The notes under the pieces are model-generated. The model made no database searches. It was not told the DNA's origin and saw nothing but the letters and a program-made list of their open reading frames with translations. DNA of 64,000 nt. Source: UBA1014 sp964344035. Lineage in GTDB: Bacteria > SAR324 > NAC60-12. The number at the start of each line of letters is the position of its first letter. The first letter of the stretch is position 1. A program made the translations under genes and the position numbers. Below are positions 43,862 through 53,947 of the stretch, piece by piece. The stretch is from positions 27,264-91,263 of the forward strand of contig CAYFLK010000008.1 of the NCBI GenBank assembly GCA_964344035.1, given 5' to 3'.

Positions 43862-44018
43862 GTTGACCATGATTCGGCATTCCTGCCTTTCCTACACCAC
43901 CTCCTTCTCTGCTGGAAAAAGGGCATAGGAGTAGAGAGATTGGCATTGTCTTTCCCGCAAACTGAACACTTCAGTCTGAACCTCAAAAAAATCCTAAATC
44001 ACTACCTGATTCTGATTG

Positions 44019-45893
44019 ATGGAGAATCTCGTTTACCTGCTTTCCTCCCATCCCTCCTGCATCGAGGGGGTTTCGCTGGCAAGGAGCGAAGGCCGATGGC
44101 GCGTGAAGGAGGAATATCCGGTGAGCTGGCAGGAAACTCCTGCAGAATCCGGATCCGGGGGTTCACGAAACACGTCCGCAAGCGTGGACATTCAGGCATG
44201 GGGCGACAGGATTGAACGTTTTATTGAAGCACACGGTTGGAAGGACAACCCGATAGTCTTCCTGGTTCCTGCGGAAGATATTGTCTGCCGTACCCTCAGT
44301 TTTCCATTTCAGGACCCAAGGAAAATCCGTCAAACCCTGCGATTTGAACTTGAGGGAGAACTGATCGAGGATTTGGATACGATGCGGTTCAGCACGAGCA
44401 TCCGGACACAAGGCACGGATTCCGCGGATGTGCTGGTGTTGCTGACTGAATCAACACGCCTGTCCCGGTTGCAGAAAATCTGCCTGGACCGTGACCTTAT
44501 CATCCGTAATGTCGACTGCTCCGCCTACGCTCTCAGTCGCAGCATTTCGCGTCAGCATGGAGCCAAACCGGCTTCTTCTCAGAATGGTATTCCCACGGAA
44601 GAAAAAACAAAGACCCAGTTTCAAATTTACCTTGGCGCGGAGGAAACATTTGTCAACACCATTCATGATCGCGAACTGAGTGACATCACAATCTATCCCA
44701 ACCGCATATTCCAACTGCTGCGTGACATTGGCGATGCCGGAACGCCGCGGGAATTCATGAAACAGTTCGCGCAAGACAGCGAATCCCCGGACCTTCCCCC
44801 TTTCCCCGGCAGAAAGGTCTATCAGGAACTACGGGAGGAATTGCGCTGGCTGTGCGCGCAAATCACCAGGCATCTCCGCGGAAAGGAATTCATGAATGAC
44901 TGCTCAATTTCAATTCATGGATTGTTTGCTCCAGCTATTGAATGGGACGGCATCCGGTTCAAACTGAGGACTTTCCCCCTGCCTGAAGCAAACACGATGA
45001 GTGAGGGGCGTACGTTGGGGCACTCCCTGCCGGATTCCCCGGAGCAGGCATTTCTTGAAGATGGATTTTTGTTTGACGATGAAGAAGATGGGGAAGAAAC
45101 CATACCGTCCACCCTCGAGGCATTAATGGACGAAGCCATCAAAAGATCGGAATCCGATGCCGAATCTGAAGAAAATGGATTGTCTTTCCCACCAGTTGCA
45201 CTCTCCGCACAGTCACAACCGGCAACCGTAGTATTACACTCGACTTTGTTGTCGCTTGAGGGACGAAACAGCTGGGGGGTGCTGGGAGAGGCGAAGGACC
45301 CGCTTTTTGACCTGCATGAAAACCACGAACTGAGTCTCTATTCGGACAGCACGCCATGGCGACGATTTATCCACCGTCATCGCGGGTCTGTGGCGTTGGC
45401 AGTGTTCATGTTTTTATTGCTTGGTTCTGCGCTCGCGGGAAGCACCTGGCTGCGCATCCAGTCGCTGAACCAGGAAATCAAGTGGGTCGGTCAACTCGTT
45501 AAAACAGAACTGCGCCAGGTCTTCCCTGATGAAACGGATGCAAATTCCACGGAAATGCTTGAAAAACTGAAGGACAAAATCCGCCAGCGCCGCAACGTGA
45601 TCGAGGTCAGCGCCAAATTCGCCACGCGTAGTTTCCGGAACCTGGAATTCCTGAACACGATATCCCAACTACTCGATGACACTGAGGGATTCCGCATCGA
45701 CCAGCTCGAATACGGAAAGGGAAGATTTTCCATCAGTGGTTCTATCAGCAGTTACGACCAACTCCAGCTGTTGAAAAACAGACTGCGGGAACTGGAACCG
45801 TTCGCCGGACGGCGTATCGTCGAAAGCAACCGCAAAAGCGCGGACGGCATCATTTACCGAATTTCAATCGATTTGCAGAAACAGCAGGAATAA
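44019..45893 (+). CDS. GspL/PilM-PilN-like secretion or pilus platform protein
   Basis: A 624-residue protein. The N-terminal half resembles the actin-like cytoplasmic domain of GspL/PilM (IVFLVPAEDIVCRTLSFPFQDPRKIRQTLRFELEGELIEDLD, later IYLGAEETFVN). After an acidic linker there is one transmembrane helix at about 457-480 (VALAVFMFLLLGSALAGSTWLRI) and a periplasmic PilN-like ferredoxin-fold domain with a short coiled coil. This is the GspL layout of type II secretion. No other gsp or pil genes lie beside it, but PilO- and PilP-like genes occur at 62381-63453. The start is the ATG at 44019; a TTG codon directly precedes it. Confidence 0.75.
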   Translation: MENLVYLLSSHPSCIEGVSLARSEGRWRVKEEYPVSWQETPAESGSGGSRNTSASVDIQAWGDRIERFIEAHGWKDNPIVFLVPAEDIVCRTLSFPFQDPRKIRQTLRFELEGELIEDLDTMRFSTSIRTQGTDSADVLVLLTESTRLSRLQKICLDRDLIIRNVDCSAYALSRSISRQHGAKPASSQNGIPTEEKTKTQFQIYLGAEETFVNTIHDRELSDITIYPNRIFQLLRDIGDAGTPREFMKQFAQDSESPDLPPFPGRKVYQELREELRWLCAQITRHLRGKEFMNDCSISIHGLFAPAIEWDGIRFKLRTFPLPEANTMSEGRTLGHSLPDSPEQAFLEDGFLFDDEEDGEETIPSTLEALMDEAIKRSESDAESEENGLSFPPVALSAQSQPATVVLHSTLLSLEGRNSWGVLGEAKDPLFDLHENHELSLYSDSTPWRRFIHRHRGSVALAVFMFLLLGSALAGSTWLRIQSLNQEIKWVGQLVKTELRQVFPDETDANSTEMLEKLKDKIRQRRNVIEVSAKFATRSFRNLEFLNTISQLLDDTEGFRIDQLEYGKGRFSISGSISSYDQLQLLKNRLRELEPFAGRRIVESNRKSADGIIYRISIDLQKQQE

Positions 45894-45912
45894 ACCCTTC
45901 AGGGAGAGACCA

Positions 45913-48900
45913 GTGAGTCAAGGTTACTACACTCAACCCACCCTTTCCGGAGACCATCTGGTCTTCGTTTGTGAAGACGATTTGTGGCATGTACCGCTTT
46001 CCGGTGGACGTGCCCGCAGGCTGACTAACTCACGCAGTGAAATTCGTTCACCCGCACTTTCTCCGGACGGGAAATGGCTCGCGTGCCGCGCGATGGAGGA
46101 AGGAGACCCGGACGTATACCTGATGGAATCGGAAGGGGGACCAATGTCGCGTCTCACGTGGCTGAGCACGGTGACCGACATCATTGGTTGGAGCAGTGAC
46201 GCACAAAACATCATCTTCCGCAGCAGTCACCAGGCAGTCCATCATTTAGGCAGCGATGCCTGGCTTTACCGGGTCCCGGTGAACGGCGGTCCGGTACGCA
46301 GGCTTCCCTACGGCCCCGCGGTTTCGGTCCACCATCAGCTGAATGGCTCCGGGGTGGTGCTGGCTCGGAACACCATCCACAATTCACGCTGGAAACGCTA
46401 CCGCGGAGGAATGGTGGGAGAAGTCTGGGTGGATGAAAACGGCAAGGGGGAATTTAAACGGATCCTCGAAGACTTGAACGGAAACCCTGTTTGTCCTCAG
46501 TGGATCGATGAGCGGATCTGGTTTGTTTCTGACCATGAAGGTCCTGGGAATCTTTATTCCTGTAATACTTGCGGAGACGAAATCCGCCCTGAAAGCCACC
46601 AAAACGAATACTACGTGCGCACCCCTGTTAGCGACGGCTCAAGGATCGTGTACCATGCAGCGGGAGATTTGTGGCGTCTCGACCCACACAAGCAGAAAGC
46701 GAGGGAGCAGAAAATAGCGATCCGCTGGCACTCGACAAAAAGCCGGATACAGCGCCGTTTTTTTTACGGAGACAGCTATCTTGAAGACCTCGCAATCCAT
46801 CCTGAAGGACACGAACTCTCTTTGACGGCGCGCGGTAAATTGTACTCAATGCCTCACTGGGAACATGTTGTGCGTCAGCACGGGGTGCGTCACGGTGTGC
46901 GATACAGGCTGCCCCGCTGGATTTGTGACGGCCGCATCACGGTGGTGTCTGATTCTCCTCGCACGCCCAAGGTAAAACCCCGCAACCGGCATCCGCGCGA
47001 AGAACGACTGGACGTCTTCACCAGGGACCCCTCTGAGCATCCCGAACAGTCATTCGCACTGCCTCCGGGCAGGGTCCAGGAAATGACGGTTTCACCCAGA
47101 TTTCCCCACCTAGCACTTACCACAAGCAGGATGGAGCTGCATGTGCTTAACCTGTTTAGCGGCAGGACCCGCAGGCTGGATTCCTCTAAAATCAGGGAAA
47201 TCAATGACCCGGTTTTCTCCCCGGACGGCTGTTGGCTGGCTTACACAAAACACCTGACTCAGGAATTAACCGCAATTTTTCTGCTGCATCTTAACCCGGA
47301 CCGGGAAGGGCGTCGGCTGCTGCCGAAAAAACCTGTGCAGATCACCCAACCGGTGAGATATGATTACGCGCCGAATTTTGACCCGGAGGGACGCTGGCTG
47401 TATTTCCTGTCAGCACGTGTTTACAACCCGATTTGGGACACCGTGCAAACAGCCACTTCCTTTTCACGTTCAATCAAACCTTATCTGGTCACATTGCAGG
47501 CAGGGCACTGCAGCCCCTTTCTACCACAACCCCATCCTCCGGGAGGAGGAGAGCAACCCCATTCAGCAGCAGGAGAAATCGGGAAACCGTCCGGGAATGC
47601 CCGGAAAAACAGCACGGACAGCGCGGAAGCAAAAACGGAAAGCAAAGAACCTTCAAAAAAACCTGCTCGGTTGGAAATCGATCTCGAAGGAATCCAGGAG
47701 AGGATTACAGAATTTCCTGTCCCTGAAGGACTCTACGGACAGGTGCTGGGGATGCATAACAAAGTGATGTTTACCGAATTCCCGCTTGTCGGGGGCATCG
47801 ATTACTATTACGAGGAACGGAACAAAGATAAAGACGAGGGGGTGTTGTGGGTATACGATTTTGAAAAACAGGAACGCGAAATACTCGCACAAGAGGTCGG
47901 TTCGCTGCAGGTAACTCCATCCACCAAGACAATGGTCTATCTCAGCGGAAACCAAGTGAGGGTCCTCGAGGCAGGGGTGCCGGTCCCTGAAGAAGCGGAA
48001 AACGAGAACGAACCTTCCCGGAAAAGCGGGTGGATCGACTTGAGCCGCGTTCGTATCGCCGTCAATTATCCTGATGAATGGTCCCAGATGTTTCGAGAAG
48101 CCTGGCGACTGCAGAAAGAGTTTTTCTGGAACGAGGAATTGTCCGGTGTGGACTGGGACCAGGTTTATCGGCGTTATGCCCGCCTGCTGCAGAAAATCTG
48201 TTCGCGCTCGGAACTTTCCGACCTGATCTGGGAAATGCAGGGTGAACTGGGGACCTCGCATGCATACGAATACGGCGGTGATTATCCCCATTCCCCCAGA
48301 TATCCCGTCGGCCGTCTGGGCGCGGACATTGAGTATGACAGTGCCAGAAAATGCTGGGTGTTGCGCCGCATCTACCGGGGGGACGTATGGCGCAAGGATG
48401 AACATTCCCCCCTGGTCGAACCGGGAATAATGATCGAGGAAAACGATCAGCTGCTTGCGGTAGGAGGGATACCGGTCAATGAACACACCTCCCCCGGGGA
48501 ACTGCTTGTCCACCAGGCAGGACAGACGGCGCTGCTGACCGTGCGCTCTCCGCGGAAACGTGACGGACACAGACAGGTGATGGTCAAAACCCTGGTCAAC
48601 GAGCGAGAAACGCGTTACCGTGAGTGGGTCAACGACAACACACGTTTCATTGAGGAAGAAACAGAAAACAGAGTTGGCTATCTGCACATTCCGGACATGG
48701 ATACCGAAGGCATAGCCGAGTTTCACCGGGGATACCTGGCACAGGTTGATCGCGAGGGATTGATCATCGACGTGCGCTACAACGCGGGAGGATATGTTTC
48801 CCCGCTGATCCTGGAAAAACTCGCCCACCGGCACCTCGGTTACGACGTGCCGCGCTGGGGCAGTCCGGAATCTTATCCCTACCACACGCTCAGAGGACAC

Positions 48901-49281
48901 CTGCTGGTCATCACCAACCAGTTCACCGGTTCGGACGGTGACATGTTCAGCGCCAGCTTCAAGCAGTTGCAGCTGGGAAAGGTGATCGGCAAACGAACCT
49001 GGGGAGGAGTAGTCGGCATCGACGAACGCTACCAGCTTGTCGACGGCACAACAACCACTCAACCCCAGTTTTCGATCTGGTTTCACCATGCAGGGTGGTC
49101 GGTTGAAAACTACGGTGTGGATCCTGACATCCTCGTTGAGGACTCCCCGCAGAGTTATGCCCGAGGCAAGGACACTCAACTGGAATCGGCATTGGAAACA
49201 ATGCTCCAACTGCTTAAGGAACAACCAGTTCCACCAGTCAGCAGAGAAATTTCCATCCATCATTCCCGGCAGGACAAATAA
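45913..49281 (+). CDS. Tricorn-type protease
   Basis: A 1122-residue protein. The N-terminal two-thirds are beta-propeller repeats (SPALSPDGKWLACRA, DPVFSPDGCWLAYTK, YAPNFDPEGRWLYFLSARV), then a PDZ-like domain (about 850-920: LRRIYRGD, PGIMIEENDQLLAVGGIPVNEH) and an S41 peptidase core. Catalytic residues by alignment: His783 in GTSHAYEYGG and Ser1007-Asp1008 in FTGSDGDMFSA, with GLIIDVRYNAGG before. Tricorn degrades peptides released by the proteasome or other proteases. No signal peptide is seen, so it is probably cytoplasmic. Residues about 535-590 are a low-complexity Pro/Gly/Lys linker. The GTG start has AGGGAGA upstream; it follows the GspL-like gene by 19 bases. Confidence 0.92.
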   Translation: MSQGYYTQPTLSGDHLVFVCEDDLWHVPLSGGRARRLTNSRSEIRSPALSPDGKWLACRAMEEGDPDVYLMESEGGPMSRLTWLSTVTDIIGWSSDAQNIIFRSSHQAVHHLGSDAWLYRVPVNGGPVRRLPYGPAVSVHHQLNGSGVVLARNTIHNSRWKRYRGGMVGEVWVDENGKGEFKRILEDLNGNPVCPQWIDERIWFVSDHEGPGNLYSCNTCGDEIRPESHQNEYYVRTPVSDGSRIVYHAAGDLWRLDPHKQKAREQKIAIRWHSTKSRIQRRFFYGDSYLEDLAIHPEGHELSLTARGKLYSMPHWEHVVRQHGVRHGVRYRLPRWICDGRITVVSDSPRTPKVKPRNRHPREERLDVFTRDPSEHPEQSFALPPGRVQEMTVSPRFPHLALTTSRMELHVLNLFSGRTRRLDSSKIREINDPVFSPDGCWLAYTKHLTQELTAIFLLHLNPDREGRRLLPKKPVQITQPVRYDYAPNFDPEGRWLYFLSARVYNPIWDTVQTATSFSRSIKPYLVTLQAGHCSPFLPQPHPPGGGEQPHSAAGEIGKPSGNARKNSTDSAEAKTESKEPSKKPARLEIDLEGIQERITEFPVPEGLYGQVLGMHNKVMFTEFPLVGGIDYYYEERNKDKDEGVLWVYDFEKQEREILAQEVGSLQVTPSTKTMVYLSGNQVRVLEAGVPVPEEAENENEPSRKSGWIDLSRVRIAVNYPDEWSQMFREAWRLQKEFFWNEELSGVDWDQVYRRYARLLQKICSRSELSDLIWEMQGELGTSHAYEYGGDYPHSPRYPVGRLGADIEYDSARKCWVLRRIYRGDVWRKDEHSPLVEPGIMIEENDQLLAVGGIPVNEHTSPGELLVHQAGQTALLTVRSPRKRDGHRQVMVKTLVNERETRYREWVNDNTRFIEEETENRVGYLHIPDMDTEGIAEFHRGYLAQVDREGLIIDVRYNAGGYVSPLILEKLAHRHLGYDVPRWGSPESYPYHTLRGHLLVITNQFTGSDGDMFSASFKQLQLGKVIGKRTWGGVVGIDERYQLVDGTTTTQPQFSIWFHHAGWSVENYGVDPDILVEDSPQSYARGKDTQLESALETMLQLLKEQPVPPVSREISIHHSRQDK

Positions 49282-49337
49282 CCCCATCAAACACAGCAAC
49301 TGCTTTGTTCGTCACGCACTCGAAAAAACTTTTCAAC

Positions 49338-50609
49338 ATGCAAAAGAAACTCTATGCGAGCATGATGCTCGTACTCATCCACATCCTTTGTGCCTCCGCG
49401 GCTTTTTCCCTTGTTCCTGAAAGGAGACAGGACCAATTTGGTACGACCCCTGGATACCTTGTCATCCCTGCGCCCTACGCTTATCCCGGAATCGGAGAAG
49501 GCTGGATGCTGATCGGTTACGGGGGAAACATCCTGGAGACAAACATAGATGCATACGTTGTGGGCATCAGCGGTGACGCGGAAGGCTATGTCAGTTCTGT
49601 GGAGGAGATTTTTGTGGTCCCAGAGTTGTTCTATTTGTCCGCAATGCGGCTTGATATCCGCAAATTCGGAGTGAACATCTACAGCAGCCGGGGAATGGAA
49701 AGTGAAAAGGAGGATTTCAACATCTACGTGGGAGACAAGTATGTTGACAACAAGCTGCAAGCATCCCTCAGCCTTCTGGAACGGCGCATCGAAATTTCAC
49801 TGTTCACCCAAAACGCAACCGGCCGGGCAACCGAAATACTGGACGCCAAGGGAAACCTAGTGCAGACAATTGCCAACCCCACCGATTTTCATGCGCAAAA
49901 AAAAGGAAGCGTCATTCACCTCGACTGGACTGACGATTTGAAAGACCCGCGTGATGGATTGCGATTGAAAAGCACATTTGAACTGAACACATCCGTGGAT
50001 GCGGGGACTCCTGAATACAACGTGCTGTCATACGGATTGACTTACTATCATCCGGTCCTGGACGACAGCACCTGGGCCTTCCACTACTTCCGCTCCGATG
50101 CCGATGTGCAGAAAGAGGGAAATACCAACCTGAATGCGCTGCTCAAGGAAAGCGGAGCCGAGGCCTGTATTATATATCCCGATAGTCCCGCTTGCGCAGC
50201 ACAAATCAGGAACGCGAATAACACTATCAACGCCAACCGCAACGGGACAGCTCACCCGCTCGGGGGACAGGACCGCCTCCGTTCCTACCCAAACGGGCGG
50301 TACCAGGCGGCCCATACCCTGTTTTACGGTACAGAACTGCGCTGGAACTTTGAAACCAGCCGAGATGTAGTTGACCTGTACTTCTTCAACGATGTCATGC
50401 AGGCCCTGCAGGCAACGTTCTTTTGGGAACAGGGAACAGTGTCCGAAGAAAAAAAGGACCTTGGCAAAATCAACCGCACTTCCTACGGGTCGGGACTGCG
50501 TCTGGTGGGCGGATCGGGAAACACGTACCGCTTTGAAGTATCCTCTGGTAATGAAGGGGTGGAAGTCCTGCTTATGTTCCAGTATCCCTGGAGCGGGGAA
50601 ATGGAATAG
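49338..50609 (+). CDS. Secreted outer-membrane beta-barrel-like protein
   Basis: A 423-residue protein with a clear signal peptide (MQKKLYASMMLVLIHILCASAAFS). The rest alternates short polar and aromatic strands (YYHPVLDDSTWAFHYFRSD, TELRWNFETSRDVVDLYFFND, YRFEVSSGNEGVEVLLMFQYPW), as in outer-membrane barrels. The N-terminus (GTTPGYLVIPAPYAYPGIGEGWMLIGYGGN) resembles proteins annotated near bacterial surface antigen barrels, but I cannot name the family. An internal Asn/Ala-rich loop lies at about 280-310. It follows the Tricorn gene by 56 bases. ATG 49338 is chosen over a TTG at 49305 because it starts the signal peptide. Confidence 0.65.
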   Translation: MQKKLYASMMLVLIHILCASAAFSLVPERRQDQFGTTPGYLVIPAPYAYPGIGEGWMLIGYGGNILETNIDAYVVGISGDAEGYVSSVEEIFVVPELFYLSAMRLDIRKFGVNIYSSRGMESEKEDFNIYVGDKYVDNKLQASLSLLERRIEISLFTQNATGRATEILDAKGNLVQTIANPTDFHAQKKGSVIHLDWTDDLKDPRDGLRLKSTFELNTSVDAGTPEYNVLSYGLTYYHPVLDDSTWAFHYFRSDADVQKEGNTNLNALLKESGAEACIIYPDSPACAAQIRNANNTINANRNGTAHPLGGQDRLRSYPNGRYQAAHTLFYGTELRWNFETSRDVVDLYFFNDVMQALQATFFWEQGTVSEEKKDLGKINRTSYGSGLRLVGGSGNTYRFEVSSGNEGVEVLLMFQYPWSGEME

Positions 50610-50723
50610 AAAAACCAGTGTAAAAAAATCCTGCTGGATTCAGAGGATTGATTTGATATTTTTCGACGAATTTGCGATTCTTAAAAGATTCGTTCTTACC
50701 AAACATTCCCCCTGGAGCCCTCC

Positions 50724-51455
50724 ATGTCCAACATCCAGCCGCTCATCGAGATTGCCCTCACCGACCGTGAAATGGAAAACCTGAAAAATGCAAGCAAGCA
50801 GCTTGACACAATGATCATGAGCGCCCGTTCAGATTTGGATCAGCATCTCAGTGAACAGCAGGACAAACAGAATCAGACGGCACAGATTCAGAAGGAAAGG
50901 AAGGAAATCGAGGATAAATTCAATCTGCAGGAGCAATTGATTGCCAGACTCGAAAAACAGGTACCCAACATCCGCAACGAGAAGGAATTTGTCGCCAGCA
51001 AAAAGCAGCTGGAGGAAGCACGCAAGGGAAGGGGGCAGCTTGAGGATCAGCTGTTGAACCTTGACATCAACCTGGAAGAACTGCAGACCATGCTTTCAAA
51101 TCTCTCTGAAGTGATCAGCGAGCAGGATGTTAAATACCACAAGGAAGCAGATATCCTAATTGAGCAGAAACTTGAGAATGAATCCAAGATTGTGCAAATC
51201 AGCGAGACTCATGACAGCCTGGTTTCCAATCTGCCAACCAGGATCAGACGTTTTTATGATAAGTGCGGTTCAAACCGGATAGCCCAGCCGATTTGCGTGA
51301 TTGAAGACAAATGCTGCAGTGGATGCCACATGGTGCTGCAGCCTCAGCTGGTCAATGAAATGATGGTCAACCCAAGCACTTATCGAACCTGCCCGCACTG
51401 TTCCCGCATTTTGCTGTACCTCCCTCCGGATGAGGAAAAAACTGGCGCGGCCTGA
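50724..51455 (+). CDS. Coiled-coil C4 zinc-ribbon protein (zf-RING_7 family)
   Basis: A 243-residue protein. Residues 5-180 form a long antiparallel coiled coil, and 185-235 carry a C4 zinc ribbon: CCSGCHMVL...TYRTCPHCSRIL. The family is widespread in bacteria and often called CT398-like/zinc-ribbon protein; it has been linked to RNA polymerase sigma-54 and type III secretion regulation in chlamydiae, but no general function is known. TGGAG lies well placed before the ATG at 50724. Confidence 0.87.
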   Translation: MSNIQPLIEIALTDREMENLKNASKQLDTMIMSARSDLDQHLSEQQDKQNQTAQIQKERKEIEDKFNLQEQLIARLEKQVPNIRNEKEFVASKKQLEEARKGRGQLEDQLLNLDINLEELQTMLSNLSEVISEQDVKYHKEADILIEQKLENESKIVQISETHDSLVSNLPTRIRRFYDKCGSNRIAQPICVIEDKCCSGCHMVLQPQLVNEMMVNPSTYRTCPHCSRILLYLPPDEEKTGAA

Positions 51456-51467
51456 GTCGTGTCCGCC

Positions 51468-51794
51468 ATGAAAAACCTGCCCGAACAAATCCGGATGTTT
51501 TTTAATCCCTGGACGTTTTCTGCGCTAGGCCTGGTTTTTCAAAGCGCATGTCAAACCACGTCCACTCAACACTTTCAATACCCCGACGAAAACATTCCCC
51601 GCATCCGCCTGCTCTGCCGCTCAGTATATGACAGGCCTGAAGCAAGGCACCAGCCATGGGAAAAAGTCCGGCCTGAATGGCTGTTTGTAAGCCAGGATCG
51701 TGTCAAGGTGTATTTCCGAAACGACCGTGCCCTGACCCTTCCACGCGGTCCTAATCTCGAACTGCAGCCCGGAAAATACCGCTGCAGTGACTGA
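51468..51794 (+). CDS. Small hypothetical, probably exported protein
   Basis: A 108-residue protein I do not recognise. A hydrophobic N-terminal part (FFNPWTFSALGLVFQSACQ) may be a signal or anchor; the Cys is not in a strict lipobox. The rest is basic with a YFRNDRALTLPRGPNLELQPGKYRC end. It follows the zinc-ribbon gene by 12 bases and is probably cotranscribed. It converges with trpEG (11-base gap). Confidence 0.5.
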   Translation: MKNLPEQIRMFFNPWTFSALGLVFQSACQTTSTQHFQYPDENIPRIRLLCRSVYDRPEARHQPWEKVRPEWLFVSQDRVKVYFRNDRALTLPRGPNLELQPGKYRCSD

Positions 51795-51805
51795 GGAATG
51801 CCGGA

Positions 51806-53947
51806 TCAGGGGCGGCGTGGAAGCAATTCCATCACGTGGTGAATCAGCTTCAACCCGCATTGTTCCCGCAGTGTAAGGATTGATTCCGGGTGGAATTGGA
51901 CGGAGGCCACCGGGAGTTCGCGGTGGCGGAGTCCCATGATGATCCCATCCTCGGTTTCCGCGGTAATTTCAAAGCATTCCGGAAGGTCTTCACGCACCAC
52001 ATAGAGGCTGTGATAGCGTCCGGCTATCAACGGATCAGGCAACCCCTCGAAGAGGAACGTGCCGTCATGACGGATGCTTGAGGATTTTCCGTGGAATGGT
52101 TCCCTGAACGTTTCCAGGCTTCCGCCGAAGTGTTCGGCAATGCCCTGGTGTCCCAGGCAGACCCCGAAGACCGGCAGATCCCTCTGCACTACTTCCCCGA
52201 CGAGTTCCGGCACATTCTGTTCGGCGGGAGTCCCCGGTCCGGGAGATAGGAACACCAGATCAGGCCGGATATCATCGAGCATCGAGTAGGGAAACCCTGA
52301 GCGCAATGTGGTCACTACCGCACCAGTTTCCCTGACGTAGGAGGCAAGGGTGTGAACAAAACTGTCGTGGTTGTCTACAAACAACACTTTGAGTCCCAAC
52401 CCGGTTTTTTCAAGCGCTGCTTTCGGCGTCTGCCGGTTTTTTCTTCCCAGGGTTGCTTCGAGGAAGGCGGAAGCCTTGACCAGGGTTTCACGCTCCTCCG
52501 CCTCCGGATCGGAATCGTAAAGCAGGGTGGCGCCTGCGCGCACGGTTGCCAGCCCGTCTCGCAGGTGCACCGTTCTCAGGGTCATGCCTGTGCTGGTGTA
52601 GCCGTTGAACCAGAGGAAGCCGATACACCCGCTGTACCATCCGCGCGGGGAATTTTCGAGATTCTCAATCGTCTGCATCGCCACCGGTTTGGGGGACCCG
52701 GTCACGGTGCAGGCCCACATGTGTGTCAGGATAGCATCGATGGCGTCGCGATCCTCCATCAGGATTCCCTCTACGTGATCTACCGTGTGGATCAACCGCG
52801 AATACCTCTCAAGCAGCCGGCGACCAATCAGCCGCACGCTTCCTGGCTCGCATATACGGGCCATGTCATTGCGGTCCACATCGGTGCACATAGTTAATTC
52901 GGATTCTTCCTTTTCGGAAGAAATTAATGTTTTTATCCGTTCCGCTGTTTCCATGGGGTCGTTCCCCACCGGAACGGTCCCGGAGATCGGACTCGTTTCC
53001 AGGCGGTCTCCTTTAACCCGCACATACATTTCCGGAGACGCCCCGACCAGCTGTTCCATTCCAAGATTAATCAGGAAGGTATAGGGACTCGGGTTCTGTT
53101 CACATATGCGTTTAAATAGGGTTGTAGGAGTTTCACTGAACCCGGTGGAAAAAGATTGTGACAAAACCACTTCAAAAAAATCTCCACGGTGGCATCCCTC
53201 CCTGATGGTTTGCACCTTCCGTTCAAATTCCCCGGGTTGATGATCGCATTCAAACCCCTTTCCTGCTGTCCCGGTTTTAGCTGAAAAGGAATCCCCGGTG
53301 TTCCACCAGCTTTCGGTCATCCCCTCCGGAGTTTCAATGTGATACTGAATTTTGTGTGCCTCTTCCTTCTGCCGGTCCACAACGACCAGTTCGACCGGAA
53401 GGAACAGATGGCAATCAGCCTGTTCTGGGTCGCGTGTATGTTTTGCCTGGATGTTTTCAAACTGAAACACCAGATCATATCCAAAAGCCCCGTACAGCCC
53501 GAGATACGGATCATCACTGCGGAAGAGTTGGAAGATTTCCCGTATCACCGAGAAAACACTGGGCTGACGACTGCGGGTCTCTTCAGCAAAAAATTCCGGC
53601 ATTGGTTTCACCGTGCCAAAAATCCGGTCAGTCCGCGTCTCAAGCGAATCAAGGTGTTCATGATCCTGCAGGCATGGGGCTATCAGTGAGAGCATCCGCA
53701 CTCCGTTAGGGTTGAGCGCGTTGATTTCAAAGCGGCGTTCCTTGGCCAGCAGTTCAAGCGCCGGATGGACAAAACCCAGGTCCCAGCGGGAATAACGGTC
53801 AGGGACCTCGTAATTGCTGACAAACAGGGCCCCCTTGTGAGTGTCTATGTACTGATAGATTTTGTTTAGCGCGTGTTGCTCGTCCAGGGGTGTCATCGAT
53901 TTTTCGATGCGGATCCCTCCCTCGGTGGTGAAGGTTGTGCTGGTCAT
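51806..53947 (-). CDS. trpEG: Anthranilate synthase, fused TrpE-TrpG
   Basis: A 713-residue fusion. Residues 1-500 are chorismate-binding component I (GDFFEVVLSQSFS, GASPEMYVRVKGDRLETSPISGT, DRNDMARICEPGSVRLI, GCIGFLWFNG). Residues about 520-713 are a class I glutamine amidotransferase with Cys in VFGVCLGHQGIAEHFGG and the His/Glu of VQFHPESIL. It makes anthranilate from chorismate and glutamine, the first step to tryptophan. The fusion occurs in rhizobia and some other lineages. Its ATG overlaps the trpF stop (ATGA). No Trp-rich leader peptide was found. The other trp genes are not here. Confidence 0.93.
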   Translation of the reverse strand: MTSTTFTTEGGIRIEKSMTPLDEQHALNKIYQYIDTHKGALFVSNYEVPDRYSRWDLGFVHPALELLAKERRFEINALNPNGVRMLSLIAPCLQDHEHLDSLETRTDRIFGTVKPMPEFFAEETRSRQPSVFSVIREIFQLFRSDDPYLGLYGAFGYDLVFQFENIQAKHTRDPEQADCHLFLPVELVVVDRQKEEAHKIQYHIETPEGMTESWWNTGDSFSAKTGTAGKGFECDHQPGEFERKVQTIREGCHRGDFFEVVLSQSFSTGFSETPTTLFKRICEQNPSPYTFLINLGMEQLVGASPEMYVRVKGDRLETSPISGTVPVGNDPMETAERIKTLISSEKEESELTMCTDVDRNDMARICEPGSVRLIGRRLLERYSRLIHTVDHVEGILMEDRDAIDAILTHMWACTVTGSPKPVAMQTIENLENSPRGWYSGCIGFLWFNGYTSTGMTLRTVHLRDGLATVRAGATLLYDSDPEAEERETLVKASAFLEATLGRKNRQTPKAALEKTGLGLKVLFVDNHDSFVHTLASYVRETGAVVTTLRSGFPYSMLDDIRPDLVFLSPGPGTPAEQNVPELVGEVVQRDLPVFGVCLGHQGIAEHFGGSLETFREPFHGKSSSIRHDGTFLFEGLPDPLIAGRYHSLYVVREDLPECFEITAETEDGIIMGLRHRELPVASVQFHPESILTLREQCGLKLIHHVMELLPRRP

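Noticed and set aside
47515..47570. GC-rich palindrome CCTCCGGGAGG inside the Tricorn gene
   Set aside because: It lies in a low-complexity linker and is too short to call a repeat element.
47653..49299. 548-codon antisense ORF across the Tricorn gene
   Set aside because: It is the complement of a clearly conserved protease domain, has no ribosome-binding site and has no family features of its own.
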